Source of the DNA: Verrucomicrobiota bacterium
GTDB taxonomy: Bacteria; Verrucomicrobiota; Verrucomicrobiia; Opitutales; Opitutaceae
Direction: 5' to 3'
Length of the DNA stretch: 28,399 nucleotides
Assembly: GCA_023410155.1 (NCBI GenBank)
Contig: JAEYQF010000222.1
Location: forward strand, 1 to 28,399
The notes beneath the pieces were generated by a model. The model had not been told where the DNA came from. It did not search any database and saw only the letters and a program-made list of their open reading frames with translations. Shown here piece after piece: positions 16,061 to 23,621 of this stretch. Within the stretch, counting starts at the first letter, position 1, and each line of letters starts with the position of its first letter. The position numbers and the translations under genes were made by a program.

Positions 16061-16676
16061 ATCCGTGTTCGATGCCAAACGCGATCAGCTTGGGCGTCCC
16101 CTTCAGATTCAATTTCCGCAGCATGTTGCTACGATGGGTCTGCACCGTGCGCGGTGAGATCGAGAGACACTCACCGATTTCGTCGTCGGACATCCCGCGG
16201 GAAATCAGGCTCAGCACGGCGCGCTCCCACTCGGTCAGAACCTTGACGAAGGACGAGGGATCAGTGCGCCGGGCCTGACGAGCCTCCTGAAAAGCCGCGG
16301 AGAAATAATTCCTGCCCTCGCTGACCGCCGTCAGCGCGTCCTTGAGCGTCGAGACTGAGTTGGTGTTCTTGTCCACGAACCCATGCACCCCGGTCTGATC
16401 CACCCGGAACAGCGTGTAATCGTCGCAATGCGCCGAGAGCACCAGGATACGCAGATGCGGCATGGCCTTCAACACGCGGTCGACGACCGTGAAGCCGTCC
16501 ATGTCCGGTAGTGACAAATCCAATACGACCACTTCGGGCCGCTCGCGCAGGATCAACTCCACCGCCTCCACACCGGAGCCGGTCTCGCCCACCACATCGT
16601 GGCCGAACTGCGACTTGCACACCTTGCGGATGGCGTCGCGGAACATCACGTGGTCTTCGACGATGACAATACGCAC
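16014..16676 (-). CDS. NarL/FixJ-type response regulator (REC-LuxR HTH)
   Basis: This 220-aa cytoplasmic transcription regulator has a receiver with acidic pocket VEDH, phospho-acceptor Asp53 (VVLDLSLPDMDG) and Lys103 (FVDKN). A LuxR-type helix-turn-helix (about 150-205: LTEWERAVLSLISRGMSDDEIGECLSISPRTVQTHRSNM) follows. The chosen start is GTG at 16676, where the receiver fold begins. An in-frame upstream start at 16832 would add about 50 low-complexity residues and overlap the neighbour. It follows another NarL-type regulator and is probably in the same transcript. Its end overlaps the hybrid-kinase end on the opposite strand by 47 bases, so antisense interference is possible. The partner may be the Hpt of the hybrid kinase or the nearby HisKA_3 kinase. 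Confidence 0.9.
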   Translation of the reverse strand: MRIVIVEDHVMFRDAIRKVCKSQFGHDVVGETGSGVEAVELILRERPEVVVLDLSLPDMDGFTVVDRVLKAMPHLRILVLSAHCDDYTLFRVDQTGVHGFVDKNTNSVSTLKDALTAVSEGRNYFSAAFQEARQARRTDPSSFVKVLTEWERAVLSLISRGMSDDEIGECLSISPRTVQTHRSNMLRKLNLKGTPKLIAFGIEHGFTQIPAKRGSTPVFP

Positions 16677-16777
16677 GGGGCCATCCAAGCGCTCCGCCGT
16701 CCCTGCACAAGCCCCGTCACGCACGAATGCGTCGTCGTCGCCCGCGCTCCTGCGACCGGGTGTGCGCCGGTCGCCGC

Positions 16778-17458
16778 TCAAACTGTCTCGGAATGAACGG
16801 GCGCCGACCCCACGTTCTTCTCCTCGGTCCAACGCACGCAGAATTGCACCAGCTGCATCGCGTTTCGGAGGTTCAATTTCCGTTTGATGTGCGCACGATG
16901 CGTTTCGACCGTCTTCACGCTGATGTGGAGGCGGCCGGCGATTTCGCGCGTCGGCAGACCATTGCCGATCAACGTGACGATCTCGAGCTCGCGATCGCTC
17001 AACCCGCTGACCGGAGACTCCGAGGCCTCGGCCTTGCCGGTGACGATCTGGTTGAGCATCTGGCTGGCGACATTGTCGCTCACGTAGAGCTGGCCGGCAC
17101 GGATGCGGCGGATCGCATCGAGCACCTTCTCGATGAGATCGTTCTTCATGATGTAGGCGCGCGCACCGGCTTTCAGCACGCGAAGCGCATACACCGACTC
17201 ATCGTGCATCGAGAGGACGAGCACTTGGATGCTCGGGTCGAAGGCCTTGATGTTCTTGATGAGCTCGATGCCCGAATTCCCCTTCAGGGAGATATCGGCG
17301 ATCACGAGATTCGGCCGCAGCTTCATGATGTCGCTGGTGGCTTTGCCGGCGTCCTCGGCCTGGCCGACGACTTCCATATCGGATTCGCCTTCGATCAATG
17401 TCACCAAGCCCCGGCGAACGAGGGGGTGATCGTCTACGATGTAAATGCGAGTTTTCAC
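16778..17458 (-). CDS. NarL/FixJ-type response regulator (REC-LuxR HTH)
   Basis: This 226-aa regulator has an acidic pocket at VDDHPLVRRG, phospho-acceptor Asp55 (VIADISLKGNSG), Thr/Ser switch region LVLSMHDE and Lys105 (YIMKN). The LuxR HTH (about 150-210) reads LSDRELEIVTLIGNGLPTREIAGRLHISVKTVETHRAHIKRKL. The GTG start at 17458 immediately abuts the TAA of the upstream kinase gene, with no gap. The two are therefore translationally coupled and very likely a cognate pair. Sequence is canonical and no key residue is missing. Target genes are unknown; the exopolysaccharide locus nearby is a candidate by position only. Confidence 0.94.
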   Translation of the reverse strand: MKTRIYIVDDHPLVRRGLVTLIEGESDMEVVGQAEDAGKATSDIMKLRPNLVIADISLKGNSGIELIKNIKAFDPSIQVLVLSMHDESVYALRVLKAGARAYIMKNDLIEKVLDAIRRIRAGQLYVSDNVASQMLNQIVTGKAEASESPVSGLSDRELEIVTLIGNGLPTREIAGRLHISVKTVETHRAHIKRKLNLRNAMQLVQFCVRWTEEKNVGSAPVHSETV

Positions 17459-18559
17459 TTAAGCGGCTTGGGCGTTCTTCCGCGGAATGCGGGGCATGGG
17501 ATAGAAAAGACGGAGCGTGGGACGATCCCCGCTGCCATCGACGGTGAGATTGCCTCCGAGGAACTCCGCCCGATACCGGGCGACCTTCAATTCGGGGCGG
17601 ACACAAGCTGAATAGAGTTCGTGGCCGTCGTCCTCGACCCGCAGCTCGACGCCGCCGGGTGCGGGATTCAGGTGCACGGCCACTTCCGTGGCTTTGCGAG
17701 CGCGGATCGCATCGGCCAGCGCATCGTGCAGGATGCGCACAACCTGTGCGACCTGCTCGGGCGAGTGCACCGGCAGCCGCGCGGGCAAGTGCAGCCCGAT
17801 CGGCACCCCGAAACGCGCCTCTGCGCGCAAGGCGACCTCGCCGAGGGCACTGCGCAGGCAGGACTCGTGCTCGTCTTTGTGAAACAGCGCGTGCGACATC
17901 GCGCGGGTGCGATTCATCGCCTCCGCGAGACACTGCGTGAGATCCTCGAGTTCGCGACTGATCGCGGGCGCGACTTTTCGCGCCTGACCGGTCACGACCT
18001 TCATCATGTAGTTCACGCCGGCCAGAACCTGACACACGTCATCGTGCAGCTCCTGCCCGATGCGGGAGCGTTCCTGCTCCGCCAGCTCGAGACATACCGT
18101 GTGAATCTGGTGCTGGGGCGCGATCACCTGAAGGACCCCGCTCAGTTCCACGCGGCCACCCCGCTCGACTCGCCCGAACAGCCAATGCCTCACCCACAAA
18201 GGCGAACCACCGCCGGGGCAAAGTCTGTATTCGAGGACTGGAGACGCCTCCGCGGACGGCGCAGAGAGGAAGTTGCGCACGCGCGCCACGTCCCACGGCC
18301 AGACTTGCTCCAGCCAAGAGCCCGCACCCGGGCGAAGCGCGGCGAGCGGCGACCCATTCTCCGGGGCGTCGAGCCGCAACAACCGAAGCGAGCGACCGCA
18401 TGCCGCCCAGCTGGCGGTGTGCAACGCGCTGTGCAAATCCGCCAGTGAGGACCCCCGTGTCACGCGGCGGCCCCCTCGCACGAGCTGACGGATACCCAGT
18501 GTATCCTTTATCCCAGGACCCTTTCTTTTTCCCATGCGAGTATCGTGGTCGGAAACCAT
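17459..18559 (-). CDS. NarX/DesK-class sensor histidine kinase with degenerate ATPase domain
   Basis: This 366-aa protein lacks clear membrane helices, so it is probably cytoplasmic. A PAS-like segment (about 95-150: VLEYRLCPGGGSPLWVRHWLFG) precedes a HisKA_3 dimerisation helix, ERSRIGQELHDDVCQVL, with phospho-acceptor His172. The C-terminal HATPase is odd. The N-box position reads HDALADAIRARKATEV, where an Asn is expected. The VEDDGHE G1 box is kept, but no GxGLxG G2 box follows; the region reads PELKVARYRAEFLGG. Catalytic activity is therefore doubtful. The stop codon abuts the GTG of the downstream response regulator. The start could be ATG 18559 or ATG 18535. It may act as a phosphatase, scaffold or weak kinase. 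Confidence 0.85.
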   Translation of the reverse strand: MVSDHDTRMGKRKGPGIKDTLGIRQLVRGGRRVTRGSSLADLHSALHTASWAACGRSLRLLRLDAPENGSPLAALRPGAGSWLEQVWPWDVARVRNFLSAPSAEASPVLEYRLCPGGGSPLWVRHWLFGRVERGGRVELSGVLQVIAPQHQIHTVCLELAEQERSRIGQELHDDVCQVLAGVNYMMKVVTGQARKVAPAISRELEDLTQCLAEAMNRTRAMSHALFHKDEHESCLRSALGEVALRAEARFGVPIGLHLPARLPVHSPEQVAQVVRILHDALADAIRARKATEVAVHLNPAPGGVELRVEDDGHELYSACVRPELKVARYRAEFLGGNLTVDGSGDRPTLRLFYPMPRIPRKNAQAA

Positions 18560-18744
18560 CCGCGCGACCGACAGCCACCGCAGGAAAAGGTTTGGGCAAA
18601 TCGCGATTTTAACTTCAAAAACCCGACAATAAAGGAATTGGCCCTGCGAAGCCCTCGCGGCGGCGAGAACTCACCGGATTTTGCCCGGGTATTCGATCGG
18701 TTTATGACTCCCCTAGAACCTGTCCCGGCGGACCGGGTCCATTT

Positions 18745-19122
18745 ATGCCCATGCGGCGCGAGATACTTATCGTCGAAGACGAAGAAGATGTGCGCAGGGT
18801 CATCTCCGCGGCGCTGACCTCCGCCGGTTACGAGGTCGCCACCGTCGCCTCGGGCCGCGAGATGGAAAGCTATCTCACGCAGCACCCCTCGCCGACCGAA
18901 TTGGTTGTCCTGATGGATATCGCCCTCGGCATGGAGAACGGACTCGAGCTCGCGCAGGCCGCCCAAGCTCGTTTCGGTCCGCTGCGGGTGCTGTTCATGT
19001 CGGGGTTTGCCGACGATGTCCTGCTGATGGATAAGCAGCTCTCGCCGGCCGACGCGCAGTTCATCCGGAAGCCATTCGTCCGTTCCGAACTGCTGGCCGC
19101 TGTGGCCACGCTGGCCGCCTAG
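18745..19122 (+). CDS. Stand-alone CheY-like receiver protein
   Basis: This 125-aa single-domain response regulator has acidic residues in IVEDEEDVRRVI, phospho-acceptor Asp58 (VVLMDIALGMENG), switch Ser in LFMSGFADD, and conserved Lys109 (FIRKPF). There is no output domain, so it must act by protein contact or as a phosphate shuttle or sink. It diverges from the HisKA_3 kinase across a 185-base AT-richer gap. The start is ATG 18745; ATG 18751, two codons later, is also possible. A likely partner is one of the two kinases in this cluster, possibly the hybrid kinase that lacks a DNA-binding output. Confidence 0.9.
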   Translation: MPMRREILIVEDEEDVRRVISAALTSAGYEVATVASGREMESYLTQHPSPTELVVLMDIALGMENGLELAQAAQARFGPLRVLFMSGFADDVLLMDKQLSPADAQFIRKPFVRSELLAAVATLAA

Positions 19123-19133
19123 CTTAGTCGCCC

Positions 19134-19151
19134 GTATCCGGTTTCGGATAC
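19134..19151 (+). terminator. Hairpin after the receiver gene
   Basis: GTATCCG (19134-19140) pairs with CGGATAC (19145-19151) over a GTTT loop, 11 bases after the stop codon. The position suits a terminator or 3'-end hairpin, but no T-run follows. Confidence 0.4.
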
Positions 19152-19235
19152 AAGCATCTGGCGCGGTCCGGGCGCCCAGCGTCCCGACACCACGCAAAAT
19201 GAGGAGGCGCCATCAGCGCACGCTTGGTCGCCCTC

Positions 19236-19340
19236 CGATCCGCACTCGGGCCCGACCCGAGCCGCACTTGAGTGCGACTCGAGCCTCACTTGGGAGCAAC
19301 CCGGTCCGCGCCGTGGCACGAACCGGGCGTGGACACGTCC
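19236..19340. repeat. Degenerate 22-bp tandem repeat array, copy 3 (receiver/sugar-transferase convergent gap)
   Basis: Units of exactly 22 bases start at 19253, 19275, 19297 and 19319, after a 17-base partial unit at 19236. Heptamer starts are CGACCCG, CGACTCG, CAACCCG and CGAACCG. CCGCACTT or CCTCACTT follows at the same phase as in copy 2. The array ends 4 bases before the transferase stop codon, the same placement as copy 2 relative to the YcaO gene. Confidence 0.72.
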
Positions 19341-19344
19341 GCGA

Positions 19345-20748
19345 TCAGTAAGCGGTCTTGGGCGGAAACACGAGTTGCCGCGCGGTCTGCACCAGGATGC
19401 GGAGGTCCAGGGCGAAGCTCCAGCGGCGCACGTAGAACATGTCGTAACCGATGCGCTTGTGGAGGAGCCGAGGCTCGGAGATTTCGCCGCGATAGCCCTG
19501 GCTTTGCGCGAGACCGGTGATGCCGGGCTTCACGAAGTGTCGCGTGTAGTAAGTGTTCACCACCTTCGCGAATTGTTCGTCGTGCTCGAGCAGGTGCGGA
19601 CGAGGACCGCTGACACTCATCTCACCGCGCAGCACGTTGAGGAACTGCGGGAACTCGTCGAGGCTCGTGCGGCGAAGGAATCGGCCGAACGGATAGATCC
19701 GCGAGTCCTGTTTTTGCGCCTGCTTCGTGAGCGCAGCACGCTCGTTGGAGACGTGCATGGTGCGATATTTGTAGATCAGGAATTTCCGGCGGTTGAGCCC
19801 GGAGCGATATTGCCGGTGGATCACGGGGCCAGGCGACTGGAAGCGCTGCATGACCCACACGAAGAGCGTGAGGGGCGGCAGCACAAAGAGAACGACCGGC
19901 AGCGAGATCGCGATGTCGAGACTGCGCTTGAGTAGACGATTAGTCGGGTTGTCGAGCGGCTCTGACACGAGGCTTGCGAACGCGAACTCGCCGTCGTGCT
20001 CGATGCTGACCTGCCGATGCGGAAAGTAGAGTTGCACGTTGGCGAAGAAGCGCACGCGGCAGCCCGCTTCCTCGGCGCACTGCGCGATCGCGCGGCCTTC
20101 CTCCGGCGGGAACGCCTGCTGGGAAATGACGACTTGCGAGACGTCGTGCTCGGCGAGGATGTGCTTCATCTCGTGCAGATCACCCAACTTCGGGAGCGCG
20201 CAATCGGGCGCGGTGCCCTCGCCGACCCAACCGATCAGCTCCACGCCAAGGTGCGCGCGGTCAGCCATCATGCGGTGGAGCCGCGTGACCTCATTGCTCT
20301 TGGCCACGATCACGACGCGCATTCGGACGCCGTGCAGGAGAAGACGGATGATCACCTTCGGCCAGTAGATGTTGGCCATTGTGAAGACCGGGATCATGAG
20401 ACCGACATAGCCGAGCAGGAAAGTGCGCGACATGTCGCTGTCCTTGGTCACGAACGCGAGCGTCACGAGCACAGCGACGAAGCGCAGGATCTGATATTTC
20501 GCGGTGCGGAGCGACTCGATGACTCCCATGTCGCCGAGGCGATGAGAGACGACGGCGAGATTGTGATGCACCCAGACTGAGGCGACGATGACGCCAAGCA
20601 GGTAGAGGGAAAGGTCCACGCCTTTCGTGAGTTGAATCCAACCGGCGAGCTGCGCCTGCGCGCACCAAAGGACGTAAACGCCGACCGCTGTGACTGTCAG
20701 GGCGCAGCCATGCAGGTGAGTGAGCCCCTGTCTCCGATGATTGAGCAT
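19345..20748 (-). CDS. Polyprenyl-phosphate sugar-1-phosphate transferase (exopolysaccharide initiating enzyme)
   Basis: This 467-aa membrane enzyme of the WcaJ/WbaP/EpsE type moves a sugar-1-phosphate from a nucleotide sugar to undecaprenyl phosphate, starting repeat-unit assembly. The N-terminal half has about four TM helices (from 15, 40, 90 and 115) and a Rossmann-like cytoplasmic region (MRVVIVAKSNEVTRLHRM). The catalytic domain starts at KRSLDIAISLPVVLF (re-entrant helix) and carries KYRTMHV, RRTSLDEFPQFLNVLRGEMSVSGPRP and the KPGITGLAQ segment. All are hallmark motifs of the family. ATG at 20748 is preceded by GGAG about 10 bases away. It diverges from the RfaH-like gene and is part of the polysaccharide locus. 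The sugar is not predictable from sequence. Confidence 0.93.
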   Translation of the reverse strand: MLNHRRQGLTHLHGCALTVTAVGVYVLWCAQAQLAGWIQLTKGVDLSLYLLGVIVASVWVHHNLAVVSHRLGDMGVIESLRTAKYQILRFVAVLVTLAFVTKDSDMSRTFLLGYVGLMIPVFTMANIYWPKVIIRLLLHGVRMRVVIVAKSNEVTRLHRMMADRAHLGVELIGWVGEGTAPDCALPKLGDLHEMKHILAEHDVSQVVISQQAFPPEEGRAIAQCAEEAGCRVRFFANVQLYFPHRQVSIEHDGEFAFASLVSEPLDNPTNRLLKRSLDIAISLPVVLFVLPPLTLFVWVMQRFQSPGPVIHRQYRSGLNRRKFLIYKYRTMHVSNERAALTKQAQKQDSRIYPFGRFLRRTSLDEFPQFLNVLRGEMSVSGPRPHLLEHDEQFAKVVNTYYTRHFVKPGITGLAQSQGYRGEISEPRLLHKRIGYDMFYVRRWSFALDLRILVQTARQLVFPPKTAY

Positions 20749-20950
20749 TATGTGTGTTCTCCGCGGGGTAGGATTGCGTGAACATCCTACGCTCCGGCGC
20801 GCGGGAATGTAATCGGCGGGCCCCTTGCCGCGGCGTCAGTCCCGCGCCCGGAAGGGGGTCGGGGAATCCCCGATTCTCGCGCAGCGCGCGGGAACGTTTG
20901 GCACCGCGGGGTGACAGTGGGCCGGACATCTCAACCAAGTTCCGGCACGC
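20749..20950. promoter_or_regulatory. Divergent gap between sugar transferase and RfaH-like gene
   Basis: This 202-base gap must carry outward promoters for both arms of the polysaccharide locus. It includes a GC-rich palindrome, TCGGGG (20859-20864) and CCCCGA (20868-20873) with an AAT centre. No match to the enterobacterial ops element (GGCGGTAGC) and no convincing -35/-10 pair was found. Confidence 0.3.
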
Positions 20951-21532
20951 ATGAACCTTGCACGAACCTCCCAGGACCAGCCGCGTTGGTTCTGCCTGCG
21001 CACTCAGCCCCGCCGCGAGGAGGTCGCAGCCGCCAGTCTTCGCGAGCGCGTGGAGGTGGATGTTTTCGCTCCGCGCTTCAGCACCACGAAGGTTCTGCGC
21101 AACGGCAGCGTGGCGCGCACCAGCGAGGCGTTGTTTCCCGGTTATGTCTTCGCGCGGTTCTCGCATCCGGCGCAGACGCGCCACGTCGTGAGCACCCGCG
21201 GTGTCGTCGGGCTCGTAACGTTTGCAGAGCAAGCCCCCGCAATCGAGGACCACGTGATCGATTTCCTCCGGCGCCAAGTCGAGACCCAGCCGGCAGCCCA
21301 GCCGGTGTTCGAGGAAGGCACGTGGGTGCGCGTCGTGACTGGCTGCTTCCGCAGCGTCGAGGGCCGTGTGCTGGAGCGCTGTGACGGCTCCGACCGGATC
21401 CGCATTCTTCTTTCCCTGCTTGGTCGCGAAGTGCAGGTGAGCGTGCCGGCCACCCACCTCGCTGCCACCCACCGTCCCGCGGGCCTGCCTGAAGGCCTGT
21501 TGGCAACGCCCGCGCCTGGCGCGGCTGTCTAG
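20951..21532 (+). CDS. NusG/RfaH-like specialised transcription antiterminator
   Basis: This 193-aa protein has an N-terminal NGN domain (about 12-120: PRWFCLRTQPRREEVAAASL, then ALFPGYVFARFS, then RGVVGLVTF). A C-terminal KOW segment (about 130-175: FEEGTWVRVVTGCFRSVEGRVLE) follows. The WYCLRT/QP..E..A start and PGYVFARF are typical of operon-specific NusG paralogues rather than housekeeping NusG. Such proteins ride RNA polymerase and prevent premature termination in long surface-polysaccharide operons. It is the first gene of the plus-strand export operon, which fits control in cis. ATG at 20951 is chosen because the domain begins within ten residues. Its recruitment sequence was not identified. 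Confidence 0.88.
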   Translation: MNLARTSQDQPRWFCLRTQPRREEVAAASLRERVEVDVFAPRFSTTKVLRNGSVARTSEALFPGYVFARFSHPAQTRHVVSTRGVVGLVTFAEQAPAIEDHVIDFLRRQVETQPAAQPVFEEGTWVRVVTGCFRSVEGRVLERCDGSDRIRILLSLLGREVQVSVPATHLAATHRPAGLPEGLLATPAPGAAV

Positions 21533-21651
21533 TCCACGTGCGTGCCGCCCGCCATGGCGGACTCATGCTCTTGCTCCGCGCGATTGCGGCGCAAGGGCGG
21601 CAGCCTGCCGGGATTCCTCCATTCAATGTCCATCGCTTCGTCCTTCCACGT

Positions 21652-22932
21652 ATGAAAAAAAAGTCTGTGTCTCCCCTCCTGGTCCTCGGATCAGCGTTCC
21701 TCGTGTGCGCCACCTCGCCCCTCCAGGCCTTTTATGAATTCGGCCGTGGCGAACTCATCCTCTCCACCACTGCCACGAGCACCTACGACTCCCGCGTCAA
21801 CGGCGGCATGAACGAGGACGACGATCTCATTTTCAGCGTCTTCCCCGAATTCCGCTATATACGTGATGCTGCGCAGATCAAACTCGACGGCTCGGCGGGG
21901 GTGCGCGTGAACCGCTACCTCGACTACGACCAATACGACTCCGAGGACATTCACACGAATCTGCTCGTGCGTTTCCCGCCGGACATCGGGCCGCGCGTCA
22001 GCGGCCTTGCACGGCTCGCCTATAACGAGAGCGTCGACATCAACTACGACGTCAACGAGCGCATCAGCTCCGAAACGTTCCTGGCTCAGGGCGACGCGAC
22101 GATCGTCACCGGCTTGAAGACGAGCGTGAACCTCAGCGCGATCTTCACCGACATGGATCGCGACATCTACGGGACGATGGAGCACCTCAATCTCAACGCG
22201 GGCTTCAACTACCGCGACTTCCTAGGCGGCAGCACCCTGAGCCTGCGCTACCGCCGCCTCGAGGCGAGCACCATGGGCACGCTCTCGATGAACGAAATCG
22301 ACCAGAGTTCCGACACCTACACCCTGTCCTTTTCCCGGCCGGTCTTCGGGGAAGTGCGCGGATCGATCTCCTACGGTTACCGCATTCTGCGGCGCGACGC
22401 CTCCGAAACCTTCATTGGCGAAACCGACGACAACGGGTCGGTGTTCACCGCGGGTTTGGAGGGCCCATTCCTACCCCGTTCGAAGTTCCCGAAGCTCACC
22501 AGCGCGATCTATTTCTCCTACCAGCGCGCTGAGACTCCCGGCATCAACGATGTCGGCGGCAACCGCATCGCCGGCCGCCTGAGTCTCCGCTGGCAGGCCC
22601 GCGAAACGACGCAGCTGGCCATCAATGCCGAGCGCAATCAGGTGCTCTCGGTAAACAACCTGACGACTGAGAACAATCGGCTCTATCTCAGCCTCACCCA
22701 AGACATCGGGCATTTCGTCAAAGCATTCGCGACCGTCGGGTATGAAACCCGCGACTACCGTGGCCTAACACGGAACGACGACGTCTATGTAGCGTCCATC
22801 GGGGCGAGCTACCGAGCCACCCGTGCATGGACCATGTCTGCCAATTATCGTTTTCGCGACAGCCAGTCGACGCTGTCGCTGGCGGACTACACGCGTCACC
22901 TCGTGAGCGTCTCCGCGAACTACACGTTCTAA
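21652..22932 (+). CDS. Outer-membrane beta-barrel protein of the polysaccharide locus
   Basis: This protein is 426 aa from ATG 21652. That start gives a clean signal peptide (MKKKSVSPLLVLGSAFLVCA, cleavage near LQA, residue ~24); an in-frame upstream start at 21538 would bury it. The mature part is rich in alternating aromatic/polar strands (for example YDSRVNGGMNEDD, LDYDQYDSEDIH, TLSLRYRRLEAS, GSISYGYRILRR, FVKAFATVGYETRDYRG). It ends in a VSVSANYTF terminus, with the final Phe typical of BAM-inserted barrels. Placement directly before a short OPX protein suggests it is the outer-membrane pore for polymer export. Gap to the next gene is 13 bases. Family is inferred from composition and context. 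Confidence 0.82.
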   Translation: MKKKSVSPLLVLGSAFLVCATSPLQAFYEFGRGELILSTTATSTYDSRVNGGMNEDDDLIFSVFPEFRYIRDAAQIKLDGSAGVRVNRYLDYDQYDSEDIHTNLLVRFPPDIGPRVSGLARLAYNESVDINYDVNERISSETFLAQGDATIVTGLKTSVNLSAIFTDMDRDIYGTMEHLNLNAGFNYRDFLGGSTLSLRYRRLEASTMGTLSMNEIDQSSDTYTLSFSRPVFGEVRGSISYGYRILRRDASETFIGETDDNGSVFTAGLEGPFLPRSKFPKLTSAIYFSYQRAETPGINDVGGNRIAGRLSLRWQARETTQLAINAERNQVLSVNNLTTENNRLYLSLTQDIGHFVKAFATVGYETRDYRGLTRNDDVYVASIGASYRATRAWTMSANYRFRDSQSTLSLADYTRHLVSVSANYTF

Positions 22933-22945
22933 ACTGCTGCCGTTC

Positions 22946-23602
22946 ATGAATTCCGTATCCAGATTCCGGACACTCGCAGGGATCGCCGCGCTCGTTGCGG
23001 GCGTCTCCTCGCTGCCTGCTGCAGAGGAGCCTGCTCTCGCCAACTCTCCGACGGCGGCGAGCCTGCCGAACGCCATCACTGATCCTGATTACGAAATCGC
23101 CCCGGGCGACTCGGTCGGCGTGAGCGTTTATGCCGAGCCCGACTTGGGCGCCACACAACGCCTTGATTCAAAGGGCAACATCCGGCTGCCCCTCCTCGGC
23201 GATGTTCCCCTCGCCGGTAAATCCGTGCGCGACGCGGAAAACACCCTGGAGCGGCTCTACCGTGAACGTGAGTTCCTCCGTGATCCCCTCGTCTCGATCG
23301 TCGTCTCCGGTTTTGCAGTGCGCGAAGTCTCCGTGCTGGGAGCCGTGCGCTCGCCCGGAAATTTCCGCTTCCCGAGCGAGACCACCGCCATCGACATCGT
23401 CGACCTCATCACGCGCTTGGGCGGATTCCAGCCGACCGCCAAGTCCGACATGGTCAAAGTCACCCGCCGCAATTCCGATGGCAAAGAGACGATCATGACC
23501 GTCGACGTTGAGAGCATGATCTCCGGGCGAGCCAATGGCCGCCAACGCCAGTTTTCCGTCCTCCCGGGCGACCGCGTCTGGGTCCCTGAACGCCTCTTCT
23601 AA
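22946..23602 (+). CDS. Short periplasmic polysaccharide export (OPX/Wza-type) protein
   Basis: This 218-aa OPX protein has an N-terminal signal (about 1-26, cleavage near LPAA). It lacks a lipobox cysteine. The Poly_export domain is about 48-125 (YEIAPGDSVGVSVYAEPDL, then RLPLLGDVPLAGKSVRDAE). One SLBB-like domain follows, about 130-215 (REVSVLGAVRSPGNFRFP). It stops after SLBB and has no C-terminal amphipathic helix of the kind that makes the outer-membrane ring in E. coli Wza (about 379 aa). Known short OPX proteins work with a separate beta-barrel porin, and one is encoded just upstream. The BY-kinase co-polymerase follows 19 bases later. It likely bridges the inner-membrane machinery and the pore. 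Confidence 0.9.
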   Translation: MNSVSRFRTLAGIAALVAGVSSLPAAEEPALANSPTAASLPNAITDPDYEIAPGDSVGVSVYAEPDLGATQRLDSKGNIRLPLLGDVPLAGKSVRDAENTLERLYREREFLRDPLVSIVVSGFAVREVSVLGAVRSPGNFRFPSETTAIDIVDLITRLGGFQPTAKSDMVKVTRRNSDGKETIMTVDVESMISGRANGRQRQFSVLPGDRVWVPERLF

Positions 23603-23621
23603 GTCCGCGAGCTGAAAACCT

